Both the position numbers and the translations under genes were made by a program. Below the pieces are notes generated by a model. The model worked only from the letters and a program-made list of their open reading frames with translations, was not told the DNA's origin and searched no databases. 12,627 nt of DNA from Gammaproteobacteria bacterium (GTDB taxonomy: Bacteria; Pseudomonadota; Gammaproteobacteria; Natronospirales; REEB76): positions 1 to 12,627 of the forward strand of contig JAGWNO010000049.1 of the NCBI GenBank assembly GCA_028871235.1, in the 5' to 3' direction. Below are positions 6,594-12,627 of this stretch, piece by piece. Every line of letters starts with the position of its first letter. Within the stretch, counting starts at the first letter, position 1.

Positions 6594-7874
6594 TCAGACT
6601 TCGGATTCTTCGGCATAATCATCCACTTTCTCACGGGCTCCCAGCACTGTTGCTTCTGACTCAAACAGTTCCGGGATGACAAATTCAAATTCATGGCGGT
6701 GCACGGCGATAATGTCGCCGTGTTTGAGCGCCCTGTCAGCGGTAACACGTCCGCCATTCACAAACGTGCCATTGATGCTGCCCTGATCGGTTATCCAGAA
6801 GGAGTGTCCGCGCCGTTCAATCACCGCGTGACAACGCCCTACGGTGCGTTCGTCAACCAGCACGTACTGCACTTCCGGATCGTAGCCGGCCACGCGACCG
6901 ATCATGGTGGAGAGTTCCGCCAATTCATAACGTTTGATATCGTTGGGGTTACTGATGTCATACAAAGCCGCCTGTGGTCCCTCGTGAAACTGCGTTTCTG
7001 ATGAGAAAAACTTCCGTGGCGCTTTCACGCTGCGCCTATTGCGTGCCAGATATAATCCGATGCCCGCAGCCACCAGCACGAGCAACGCGACGGCCCAAAG
7101 CCAGCCTGTATGTACTGTCTCGCTGGCCGGTGGCGCAGGACTGGTGAGGGGAGTGTTGAACTGCAGCGGTTGCACGGAACCCGACGGTGGCGGCGGAGAG
7201 GCTGCACCGCTCGCCGGCAGCAGCGGCATCAGCTTGGCGTTTACCAGGGCGGCGCTGATACGCTGGAACACCCCGGTCAGATCGCGATCCTGGAATGCAC
7301 GGAAATATACCGCTCCGGTCTTTTCCGCCAGCGTCTGCAGCAGTTCGAAATCCGCCTCGTCGCTGAAAGCGATGCCGAAGATACGCACATGATCAGAGAC
7401 CGCTTCGGGAATGAGCGACTGGATGATCCAGTGCATCTTTTCCTGATTGCGCGCCGCGCTGCCCACATCGACGAAACCATCGGTCATGAGGATGATGTAC
7501 TTCTGCGTGCCGGCGCGGCTGTCCGTGGTAAGTTCGTAGAGTGCGCGTTCCAGCGCGGCCGCCGTGTCGGTCCACTGCCCGCGGTAATCCAGGTGTTTCA
7601 GCGCCTCGCGTACCTGCGCGCGGCTCGCGGCACTGACAGGCGTCAGCGGCATCAACACCAGCGGACGGGTGGCAAAGTCGATGATGGCGATGCGCGTATC
7701 CGGTCCGCGGTTATCGACGAAATCCATCACCGCCCTCGGCGCCAGGCGCTGCGGATCATGGAGACGCATGCTGCCGGAGTTGTCCAGCAACAGCACCACG
7801 TCCTGCGCCGCCCACACCGGTATGCTGATGATGCTCAGCATGCCCGCCAGTAGCCCAGCGAGGACAGCGCGCAT
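6594..7874 (-). CDS. Membrane-anchored VWA-FHA protein
   Basis: The 426-residue protein combines an exported von Willebrand factor A domain with a cytoplasmic forkhead-associated domain. A signal peptide (1-22, ending Val-Trp-Ala) leads into the VWA domain (about 25-210). Its metal-ion-dependent adhesion site is intact: DNSGS (Asp31, Ser33, Ser35), Thr102 or Thr104, and Asp132 in ILMTDG. A Pro/Ser-rich linker (about 218-252) and one membrane segment (258-278, followed by Arg-Asn-Arg-Arg) place the C-terminus in the cytosol. The FHA domain (about 318-400) keeps Gly326-Arg327, His349 and NGTFVNG (368-374), the usual phosphothreonine-binding features. The tail is acidic. Start: ATG 7874 gives a clean signal peptide; GTG 7892, with GAGG about 9 bases upstream, is an alternative. 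The frame stays open to 8396, but that part overlaps the MAPEG gene in another frame and is not coding. It may sense or bind ligands outside and dock a phosphorylated partner inside; no kinase is in the window. Confidence 0.88.
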   Translation of the reverse strand: MRAVLAGLLAGMLSIISIPVWAAQDVVLLLDNSGSMRLHDPQRLAPRAVMDFVDNRGPDTRIAIIDFATRPLVLMPLTPVSAASRAQVREALKHLDYRGQWTDTAAALERALYELTTDSRAGTQKYIILMTDGFVDVGSAARNQEKMHWIIQSLIPEAVSDHVRIFGIAFSDEADFELLQTLAEKTGAVYFRAFQDRDLTGVFQRISAALVNAKLMPLLPASGAASPPPPSGSVQPLQFNTPLTSPAPPASETVHTGWLWAVALLVLVAAGIGLYLARNRRSVKAPRKFFSSETQFHEGPQAALYDISNPNDIKRYELAELSTMIGRVAGYDPEVQYVLVDERTVGRCHAVIERRGHSFWITDQGSINGTFVNGGRVTADRALKHGDIIAVHRHEFEFVIPELFESEATVLGAREKVDDYAEESEV

Positions 7875-7951
7875 GCACGTGTTTCCGGCCACCGACACCC
7901 CTCGCCCCGTGTTGCTTTCAGACCATTCTATTAAGCTTGGACAGGTCCGGG

Positions 7952-8356
7952 CTATACCAGTGCCGCCAGGGCCATGATCAGCAGGTAGACCATGGCCACA
8001 AAACCCACCGCCCAGCTGAAGATGCGCAACCCGGGGGCGCCGGCGATATAGGCCGGCAGGTGCACCAGCCGGGCCGCCAGGAAAATGGCGGCGGCGGCGG
8101 CGGTGCCGCGGGTGAAGCCGCCGGTGAAGGCCAGCAACAGCACGGCCACGGCGAAGCCCGGGTAATTTTCCTTGAGATTGTCTTGTGCGCGTATCGCCCG
8201 CTGTGCCCATTCCGGCATGGGCGGCAGACCCTCCGTGGAGCGGTTGGATGCCAGCCAGCGAAGGCCGTAGACGTGATATTTGGCCACGGACGCCGGTACC
8301 CAGGAGAACATGAAGAGCAAGGTGGTAATGGCTAGTATCAGCATTTCGTAGGACAT
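7952..8356 (-). CDS. MAPEG-family membrane protein
   Basis: The 134-residue protein is very hydrophobic, with four likely membrane helices at about 3-21, 65-79, 83-104 and 109-131. The family signature is visible in RAIRAQDNLKENYPGFAVAV (53-72), matching the 'R-x-x-R-x-x-x-N-x-x-E-N-x-P' pattern of MAPEG (membrane-associated proteins in eicosanoid and glutathione metabolism). Human members are glutathione-dependent; the bacterial ones of this short type have no established substrate. Start at ATG 8356 is fixed by GGGAG 6 bases upstream; a longer frame to 8404 has no ribosome site. A run of alanine codons (GCN repeats near 8085-8104) encodes AAAAA in the third helix. It is first in a minus-strand unit with the VWA-FHA and YgjP-like genes, with a gap of 77 bases, so a common transcript is possible but not certain. 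Confidence 0.87.
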   Translation of the reverse strand: MSYEMLILAITTLLFMFSWVPASVAKYHVYGLRWLASNRSTEGLPPMPEWAQRAIRAQDNLKENYPGFAVAVLLLAFTGGFTRGTAAAAAIFLAARLVHLPAYIAGAPGLRIFSWAVGFVAMVYLLIMALAALV

Positions 8357-8362
8357 GGATGT

Positions 8363-8367
8363 CTCCC
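8363..8367 (-). promoter_or_regulatory. Ribosome binding site fixing the MAPEG start
   Basis: Minus-strand GGGAG stands 6 bases before ATG 8356. A possible -10 for this gene, TATAAA on the minus strand at 8405-8410, lies about 50 bases upstream, without a clear -35. Confidence 0.6.
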
Positions 8368-8443
8368 GGCAGTGGCCATAAGTGTAATGACGGCAAATCG
8401 CCATTTTATAGGAACAGGACCGCCGCCAAACCAGTCACACGAC

Positions 8444-8472
8444 TCGACAGTCCAGGCGGGTCGTCTGATAAT
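8444..8472 (+). promoter_or_regulatory. Sigma-70 promoter of the ABC exporter genes
   Basis: TCGACA (8444-8449; five of six consensus bases) and GATAAT (8467-8472; five of six) are separated by exactly 17 bases. Transcription would begin near 8479, giving a leader of about 29 bases before ATG 8508. This is the strongest promoter match in the window. It lies in the 151-base gap between the divergent MAPEG and ABC genes. Confidence 0.7.
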
Positions 8473-8507
8473 GCCCCGCTCCATCTCAACAGAATCCCCA
8501 GCAGCCG

Positions 8508-9392
8508 ATGACTGGCATCCTCGAGGTCAAGCACCTCATCAAGCAGTACCCCGGCGTGACGGCGGTGGCCGATATCAGCTTCTCGGTGCAGGCCGGTGAA
8601 TGTTTCGGGTTGTTGGGCCCGAACGGCGCGGGTAAAACCACCACCGTGGAGATCATGGAAGGCATCACGCCGGCCACCTCGGGTGCGGTGTACTACAGGG
8701 GCGAACCCATGGGCCCGCACTTCAAATCAGAAGTGGGCATCCAGTTCCAGGCCACCGCCCTGCAGGATTTCCTCACCGTGCGCGAGACCCTGCGGCTGTT
8801 CAGGAGCTTCTACACTCGCGGCCTGAATATTGACGAGCTGGCGGCCACCTGCACTCTGGGCGAATACCTGGACCGCGACTCCCGCAAGCTCTCGGGCGGA
8901 CAACGTCAGCGCCTGCTGCTGGCACTGGCATTGGTCAACGACCCGCTGATGCTGTTCCTGGACGAGCCTACCACCGGACTGGATCCACAGGCGCGGCGCA
9001 ATTTCTGGGAACTCATCCGCAGCATCAAGGCCCGCAACAAAACCATAATCCTGACGACCCACTACATGGAAGAGGCCTATCTGCTCTGCGACCGCATCGC
9101 CATCATGGATCGTGGTCGTATCATCGCCATGGGCAAGCCAGATGCGCTGCTCGCCAGCCACTTTCGGGACATGATCCTGCAACTCCCCCGCGATGACTTC
9201 AAGGTCACTCCCGGCGCGCTTTCCGAAAAGGTGATGGATGCCGGTGACTACGTGGAGATATCCACTGCGGATGTGAACGGCACCATTCGGACGTTATTGC
9301 AGCAGCAGGTGTCACTGGCGCGCCTGCAGATCCGCTCGCGCACCCTGGAAGACCTGTTCCTGGAGCTCACCGGCCGGGAGATGCGCACATGA
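8508..9392 (+). CDS. ABC exporter ATP-binding protein (ABC-2 type)
   Basis: This 294-residue ATPase powers an ABC-2 type exporter at the inner face of the cytoplasmic membrane. All nucleotide-binding motifs are intact: Walker A GPNGAGKT (37-44), Q-loop near Gln79/Gln81, signature LSGGQ (128-132), Walker B LMLFLDE (147-153) with catalytic Glu153, D-loop through GLDP (157-160), and His185 in TTHYMEEA. The C-terminal extension ending in RSRTLEDLFLELTGREMRT is typical of CcmA/NatA-type drug, lipid or polysaccharide exporter subunits. Start at ATG 8508 gives a normal N-terminus (ILEVKHLIKQYPG) although no Shine-Dalgarno is seen. The stop codon overlaps the permease start as ATGA, so the two are translationally coupled. 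The substrate cannot be deduced. Confidence 0.94.
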   Translation: MTGILEVKHLIKQYPGVTAVADISFSVQAGECFGLLGPNGAGKTTTVEIMEGITPATSGAVYYRGEPMGPHFKSEVGIQFQATALQDFLTVRETLRLFRSFYTRGLNIDELAATCTLGEYLDRDSRKLSGGQRQRLLLALALVNDPLMLFLDEPTTGLDPQARRNFWELIRSIKARNKTIILTTHYMEEAYLLCDRIAIMDRGRIIAMGKPDALLASHFRDMILQLPRDDFKVTPGALSEKVMDAGDYVEISTADVNGTIRTLLQQQVSLARLQIRSRTLEDLFLELTGREMRT

Positions 9393-10411
9393 TCCGCCGT
9401 CTGCTGTCGGTGCTGAAGGCGCGCAACCTGGAATTCGTGCGCGATCGTTCGGCGCTCGCTTGGAACGTCCTCTTGCCCGTGCTCATCGTGCTCGGGATGT
9501 GGTTTCTGTTCTCGGGCGGTGACAAGCCGCTGTTCAAGGTAGCGGTGCTGCACGGCAACACGGCCCTGGCGAATCTGCACAATCCTTTCCTGGAGACACG
9601 TTTCATCGATTTCTTCACTGTGACCGATGCACCGGATGCCATCAGCAAGGTCGAGCACAATCAGGTGGATATGCTGCTGGACCTGAGCGATCCTGCCGCG
9701 CCGCGCTACCTGGTCAACGGCAGTTCGCCGAAAGGCTACATCCTTGAGAAGATACTCACGGGCGAGAAGGACCGGCATTACCGTCGCGAGATCGTCAGCG
9801 GTCGTCCCATACGCTACGTGGATTGGCTGGTACCGGGCGTACTCGGCATGAATATGATGTTCTCCTGCCTGTTCGGCGTGGGTTACGTCATCGTGCGCTA
9901 CCGCAAGAACGGCTTCCTCAAGCGCCTGAATGCCACGCCCCTGAAGGCCATCGAATTCATCGCCGCGCAGGTCGCCTCGCGGCTGATGCTCATCATGAGC
10001 ATCACCATCGCCGTGTATATCGGCACCGACCTGCTGGTGGGTTTCTACATGGCCGGCAGTTATGGAGCGCTGCTGCTGGTGGCGCTGCTCGGCGCCACCT
10101 CCATGATCTCGCTGGGCCTGCTGGTGGCGGCGCGCGTCACCAGCGAAGAACTGGCCGGCGGACTGCTCAACCTGCTGTCCTGGCCGATGATGTTTTTGTC
10201 CGGCGTGTGGTTTTCCCTGGAAGGCACCTATCCCTGGCTGCAACACGCCGCGCAGGTGCTGCCGCTGACGCAGATGCTTGAGGCCGCCCGTGCGGTGATG
10301 CTGGATGGCGCGGGTATATTACAGGTCCTTCCCCACCTGCTGGCGCTGGCCGCCATGAGCGCGCTGTTCCTGGCGCTGGGGGCGGCCAGTTTCAAATGGA
10401 AACATGATTGA
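9389..10411 (+). CDS. ABC-2 type exporter permease
   Basis: This 340-residue integral membrane protein is the partner of the ATPase just upstream; its ATG overlaps that gene's TGA by four bases. Topology by eye: a first helix at about 25-43, a soluble loop of about 100 residues (44-145) on the outer side, then five helices at about 146-170, 191-214, 223-247, 257-276 and 314-336. The cytoplasmic loop NGFLKRLNATPL (174-185), with its Gly-x-x-x-Arg-Leu-x-x-x-Thr-Pro-Leu pattern, and the late SWPMMFLSGVWF (264-275) are hallmarks of ABC-2 permeases. The large extracytoplasmic loop places it nearer the YhhJ/YbhR-like or NatB-like type than the short polysaccharide-exporter type. With one permease gene the exporter is probably a homodimer of permease and ATPase. 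The substrate is unknown. Confidence 0.93.
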   Translation: MIRRLLSVLKARNLEFVRDRSALAWNVLLPVLIVLGMWFLFSGGDKPLFKVAVLHGNTALANLHNPFLETRFIDFFTVTDAPDAISKVEHNQVDMLLDLSDPAAPRYLVNGSSPKGYILEKILTGEKDRHYRREIVSGRPIRYVDWLVPGVLGMNMMFSCLFGVGYVIVRYRKNGFLKRLNATPLKAIEFIAAQVASRLMLIMSITIAVYIGTDLLVGFYMAGSYGALLLVALLGATSMISLGLLVAARVTSEELAGGLLNLLSWPMMFLSGVWFSLEGTYPWLQHAAQVLPLTQMLEAARAVMLDGAGILQVLPHLLALAAMSALFLALGAASFKWKHD

Positions 10412-10481
10412 TTCCGGTAGCGACGTTGTCGGCGGCAAAAGCGGCCCCATATCCTGAACCAGCCCCCTGCCGAAGTCACCG

Positions 10482-11243
10482 ATGATCCGGTATTTCACCC
10501 GCTGGCGCACACGCCGCATCCTCGCCCGCCACCCCATCGCCGAGCCGGCCTGGCGTTATGCTCTCGCCTACTGCGCGCCGGCGCGCCGCCTGCCTGCGGC
10601 GGAACAAGCGCGGCTGCGGGTCCTGGCGACCCTGCTCCTGCATGACAAGGCGCTGGAACCGGTACAGGGACTGGCCCTCGATGACGGCATGCGCGCCTTG
10701 CTGGCCGCCCATGCCTGCCTGCCCATCCTGCATCTAGGGCTCGGCTGGTACCGGGGCTGGCATGCTCTGGTGGTCTATCCGGGATTGTTCGCGCCGGAGC
10801 GGGACTACGTGGACCAGGCCGGTGTCGTGCATCACACGCGCGCGGTGCTGGAAGGCGAAGCCTGGGAGCGCGGTCCGGTGATCCTGTCCTGGGAGGCGGT
10901 GATGCAGTCCGGCTCGCCGGCGGGACATAATGTGGTGATCCACGAGATGGCGCACAAGCTCGACATGCTGAGTGGCACCGCCAATGGTTTCCCGCCGCTG
11001 CACGCGTGCATGGACCGTCCAGCATGGTCGCAGGCCTTCGCGGATGCCTGGCACCGGCTGGAACGTGCGCGGCGCGCTGGACACCCTGTGTTGATGGATC
11101 CCTACGGACTCGAGAACCCGGGGGAATTCTTCGCGGTGGCCAGTGAAATGTTCTTCGAGCAACCCGCAGCACTTCTGGAATTGTCCCCGGACCTGTATCG
11201 GCAACTCACGCTCTTCTACCGGCAGCAACCCATTCCAGCCTGA
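10482..11243 (+). CDS. mtfA: MtfA-like zinc metallopeptidase (M90)
   Basis: MtfA of E. coli is a cytosolic zinc peptidase that binds the glucose repressor Mlc and so affects ptsG expression. This 253-residue product is a little shorter than E. coli MtfA (265) but has the same plan. The zinc site is HEMAH at 154-158 (His154, Glu155, His158), and the third ligand is Glu215 in NPGEFFAVASEMFFE (212-226). The upstream blocks GWHALVVYPGLF (92-103) and GPVILSWEAV (131-140) are also typical. Start at ATG 10482 is the first good start; the ribosome site is weak. It follows the permease by 70 bases with no terminator between them, so it may be transcribed with the exporter. Whether this organism has Mlc cannot be seen. 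The family call is firm; a role in glucose uptake is only inferred. Confidence 0.93.
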   Translation: MIRYFTRWRTRRILARHPIAEPAWRYALAYCAPARRLPAAEQARLRVLATLLLHDKALEPVQGLALDDGMRALLAAHACLPILHLGLGWYRGWHALVVYPGLFAPERDYVDQAGVVHHTRAVLEGEAWERGPVILSWEAVMQSGSPAGHNVVIHEMAHKLDMLSGTANGFPPLHACMDRPAWSQAFADAWHRLERARRAGHPVLMDPYGLENPGEFFAVASEMFFEQPAALLELSPDLYRQLTLFYRQQPIPA

Positions 11244-11294
11244 TCATGCCCGCTGCCTGTCACCCGATCCAGGGGCCCACGGCGTCAGCGGCTA

Positions 11295-11300
11295 TATAAT
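11295..11300 (+). promoter_or_regulatory. Candidate -10 box of tatD
   Basis: TATAAT within TATATAAT lies 39 bases before ATG 11340. No good -35 is found at the proper distance. The predicted leader (about 11307-11339) has no Shine-Dalgarno; it is instead rich in CAA/AAC (AACATCAACAACAA), an unstructured stretch that may help ribosome loading. Confidence 0.5.
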
Positions 11301-11339
11301 GCCGCCGCTGCCCTGCGCCAACATCAACAACAAGCTTCA

Positions 11340-12152
11340 ATGTCACAGCCACTCATCGATATCGGCGCCAACCTGACGCATGCCAGTTTCGATACCGACC
11401 GCCCGCAAGTGATTGCCCGGGCCCGGGCCGCCGGCGTGCAGTGGATGATCGTCACCGGCAGCGATGCGCAGGCCAGCCAGGCAGCACGCGAGCTCTGCCG
11501 GCAATACCCAGGGACGCTGTTCGCCACCGCCGGGGTGCATCCCCATCACGCCAAGGACGTCACTGACGCTGCCTGGCCGCGGCTGCGCGACCTGCTCGGC
11601 TACGACGAGGTGGTGGCGGTGGGCGAATGCGGTCTCGACTATTTCCGCAACTTCTCTCCTCCCGCCGCACAACGCGTCATATTCGAGCTGCAGTTGCAAC
11701 TCGCCGTGGATGCCGGCAAACCGGTCTTCCTGCATCAGCGGGATGCGCACGCCGATTTCATGGCCATACTCAGGAAGTATCGCCATCGCCTGCGCACCGC
11801 CGCGGTGCATTGCTTCACAGGCAGCGAAACCGAACTGCGGGATTATCTGGCGCTCGATTGCCATATCGGCATCACCGGCTGGATCTGCGATGAACGCCGC
11901 GGCTCACATCTGCGTGAGCTGGTTAAGCAGGTACCCGTGAAACAACTGCTGATCGAAACCGACGCGCCCTATCTGCTGCCCCGGGACCTGCAGCCCAAAC
12001 CGCGTACCCGCCGCAATGAACCCATGTACCTCGCCCACATTTGTGCAACGGTGGCGGCCTGCACAGACCGGCCTGTTACCCAGGTTGCGGCGGAAACCAC
12101 ACTCAATGCCAGTCGCTGTTTTGATCTGCCTGCGCTGGCGTCCGTGGAGTAA
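11340..12152 (+). CDS. tatD: TatD family metal-dependent deoxyribonuclease
   Basis: TatD is a cytosolic metal-dependent 3'-5' exonuclease on DNA and RNA, linked to DNA repair; despite its name it is not needed for Tat export. The 270-residue product is close to E. coli TatD (260) along its length. It has the TatD-specific DIGANLT start (7-13), where other paralogues carry a DxHxH motif, plus GVHPH (65-69) and GECGLDYFRNFS (95-106). The metal ligands are visible as Glu96, His132 (FLHQRDAH), His157 (VHCFTG) and Asp208 (IETDAPYLLPRDL). GWICDERRG and RRNEP are also conserved, which favours TatD over YcfH or YjjV. Start at ATG 11340 is chosen by alignment with the family; no Shine-Dalgarno precedes it. 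The M20 peptidase gene follows after about 36 bases. Confidence 0.95.
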   Translation: MSQPLIDIGANLTHASFDTDRPQVIARARAAGVQWMIVTGSDAQASQAARELCRQYPGTLFATAGVHPHHAKDVTDAAWPRLRDLLGYDEVVAVGECGLDYFRNFSPPAAQRVIFELQLQLAVDAGKPVFLHQRDAHADFMAILRKYRHRLRTAAVHCFTGSETELRDYLALDCHIGITGWICDERRGSHLRELVKQVPVKQLLIETDAPYLLPRDLQPKPRTRRNEPMYLAHICATVAACTDRPVTQVAAETTLNASRCFDLPALASVE

Positions 12153-12153
12153 A

Positions 12154-12189
12154 ATGAGCGCACAACCCGCATTTTTCCGGAGTCAATGA
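12154..12189 (+). CDS. Possible 11-codon coupling ORF between tatD and the M20 gene
   Basis: ATG 12154, two bases after the tatD stop, is preceded by GGAG (12146-12149) at 4 bases. It opens a frame of 11 codons (MSAQPAFFRSQ) whose TGA at 12187-12189 overlaps the ATGATG start of the next gene. The arrangement would let ribosomes finishing tatD reinitiate, pass through the mini-ORF and reach the M20 start. It could also be chance, because the GGAG lies in the tatD tail and the frame is tiny. Confidence 0.3.
   Translation: MSAQPAFFRSQ
12179..12182 (+). promoter_or_regulatory. Ribosome binding site of the M20 peptidase gene
   Basis: GGAG lies 3 bases before ATG 12186 and 6 bases before ATG 12189. 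The longer spacing favours the second ATG as the main start; the two are adjacent and in frame, so the products differ by one methionine. Confidence 0.6.
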
Positions 12190-12627
12190 TGGACACGCGT
12201 AAGGCCAGCGGCTGCATAAACGCCGCCTGGGACGAATCGATCCTGCCAGCGATCCAGGATTACATCCGTATCCCCAACAAGTCGGTAATCTTCGATCGGG
12301 ACTGGCAGAAAAACGGCTACATGGAGCAGGCCGTGCAGCTGGCCGCCGGCTGGTGCCGCAAGCAGCCGGTGAAGGGCATGCAGCTTGAGATCATGCGCCT
12401 TGAAGGCCGCACGCCGCTGCTGTTCATCGAAGTGCCCGGTACCGGCGATGATACCGTGCTGCTCTACGGGCACCTGGATAAGCAGCCTGAATTCACCGGC
12501 TGGAATGCGGGGCTGGATCCCTGGAAACCGGTGATGCGCGGCGACCGGCTCTACGGTCGCGGCGGCGCTGACGATGGGTACGCGGTGTTCTCCTCGCTGA
12601 CCGCCATTCGCGCGCTGCAGGAGCAGG
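12189..12627 (+). CDS. M20 family metallopeptidase, N-terminal part (3' end outside window)
   Basis: The frame is open to the end of the window, giving the first 146 residues of what is normally a protein of about 450-500. M20 peptidases are cytosolic dizinc enzymes that include carboxypeptidases, dipeptidases and deacylases such as ArgE and DapE. The first metal ligand and catalytic Asp are in YGHLDKQP (His95, Asp97). The bridging Asp lies in GRGGADDGYAVF (about 123-134; Asp128 or Asp129). The usual Asp-Asp-Lys-Gly is here Asp-Asp-Gly-Tyr, so this belongs to a distinct subgroup. 'WNAGLDPWKPVMRGDRLYGRGG' fits the family. The later ligands lie outside the window, so substrate type cannot be told. 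It follows tatD by 36 bases and is likely in the same operon. Confidence 0.9.
   Translation, partial: MDTRKASGCINAAWDESILPAIQDYIRIPNKSVIFDRDWQKNGYMEQAVQLAAGWCRKQPVKGMQLEIMRLEGRTPLLFIEVPGTGDDTVLLYGHLDKQPEFTGWNAGLDPWKPVMRGDRLYGRGGADDGYAVFSSLTAIRALQEQ

Noticed and set aside
7110..7853. 247-codon open frame antisense to the VWA-FHA gene
   Set aside because: Arg/Gln/His-rich shadow of the VWA coding strand, with no motif.
8085..8104. GCG/GGC triplet run as a mobile or regulatory repeat
   Set aside because: It simply encodes an alanine run in a membrane helix of the MAPEG protein. It may be a slippage-prone site, but nothing more is visible.
7875..8396. N-terminal extension of the VWA-FHA frame giving a 600-residue protein
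   Set aside because: The added part overlaps the MAPEG gene in another frame, is repetitive Arg/Gly/His sequence, and would bury the signal peptide that starts at 7874.
9248..10246. 332-codon open frame antisense to the ABC permease
   Set aside because: Composition is extremely rich in Gln, His and Gly, which is the reverse-frame image of membrane-protein codons. No domain or start signal is visible.

Overview
The window is about 12.6 kb of compact, GC-rich (roughly 60%) bacterial chromosome with housekeeping-type genes. A C-terminal HflD fragment, a protein known mainly from gammaproteobacteria, together with aconitase A, a SseA-type sulfurtransferase, MtfA and TatD, points to a gammaproteobacterium. 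The genus cannot be read from this sequence. I see no rRNA, tRNA, insertion sequence, phage gene or CRISPR array.

Layout. Positions 1-3136 (+) hold the hflD 3' end and a complete acnA, closed by a GC-rich hairpin at 3187-3207 that also faces the convergent gene. Positions 3236-4586 (-) hold a small secreted protein of unknown function and a 3-mercaptopyruvate/thiosulfate sulfurtransferase. Positions 4587-5031 are a gene-free stretch with several short palindromes. It leads into 5032-5823 (+), an exported coiled-coil protein of unknown function. Positions 5835-8356 (-) look like one transcription unit read right to left: a MAPEG-family membrane protein, a membrane-anchored VWA-FHA protein, and a YgjP-type zinc metallopeptidase. 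Positions 8508-11243 (+) hold an ABC-2 type exporter (ATPase and permease with overlapping ATGA) followed by mtfA. Positions 11340-12627 (+) hold tatD and the start of an M20 metallopeptidase, possibly linked by an 11-codon mini-ORF.

How the genes work together. AcnA serves the TCA cycle. The sulfurtransferase handles sulfane sulfur or cyanide. The ATPase and permease form one exporter. The VWA-FHA protein could link a periplasmic metal-dependent adhesion domain to a cytoplasmic phosphothreonine reader. No kinase gene is visible in the window, so its partner is unknown. Two zinc peptidases with HExxH motifs (YgjP-like and MtfA) and one M20 peptidase lie within about 7 kb, but nothing shows a shared pathway.

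I did not find a clear new defence, mobile or biosynthetic system. The best candidates for new biology are the MAPEG/VWA-FHA/YgjP cluster, the exported coiled-coil protein with its palindrome-rich upstream region, and the small secreted protein next to the sulfurtransferase.
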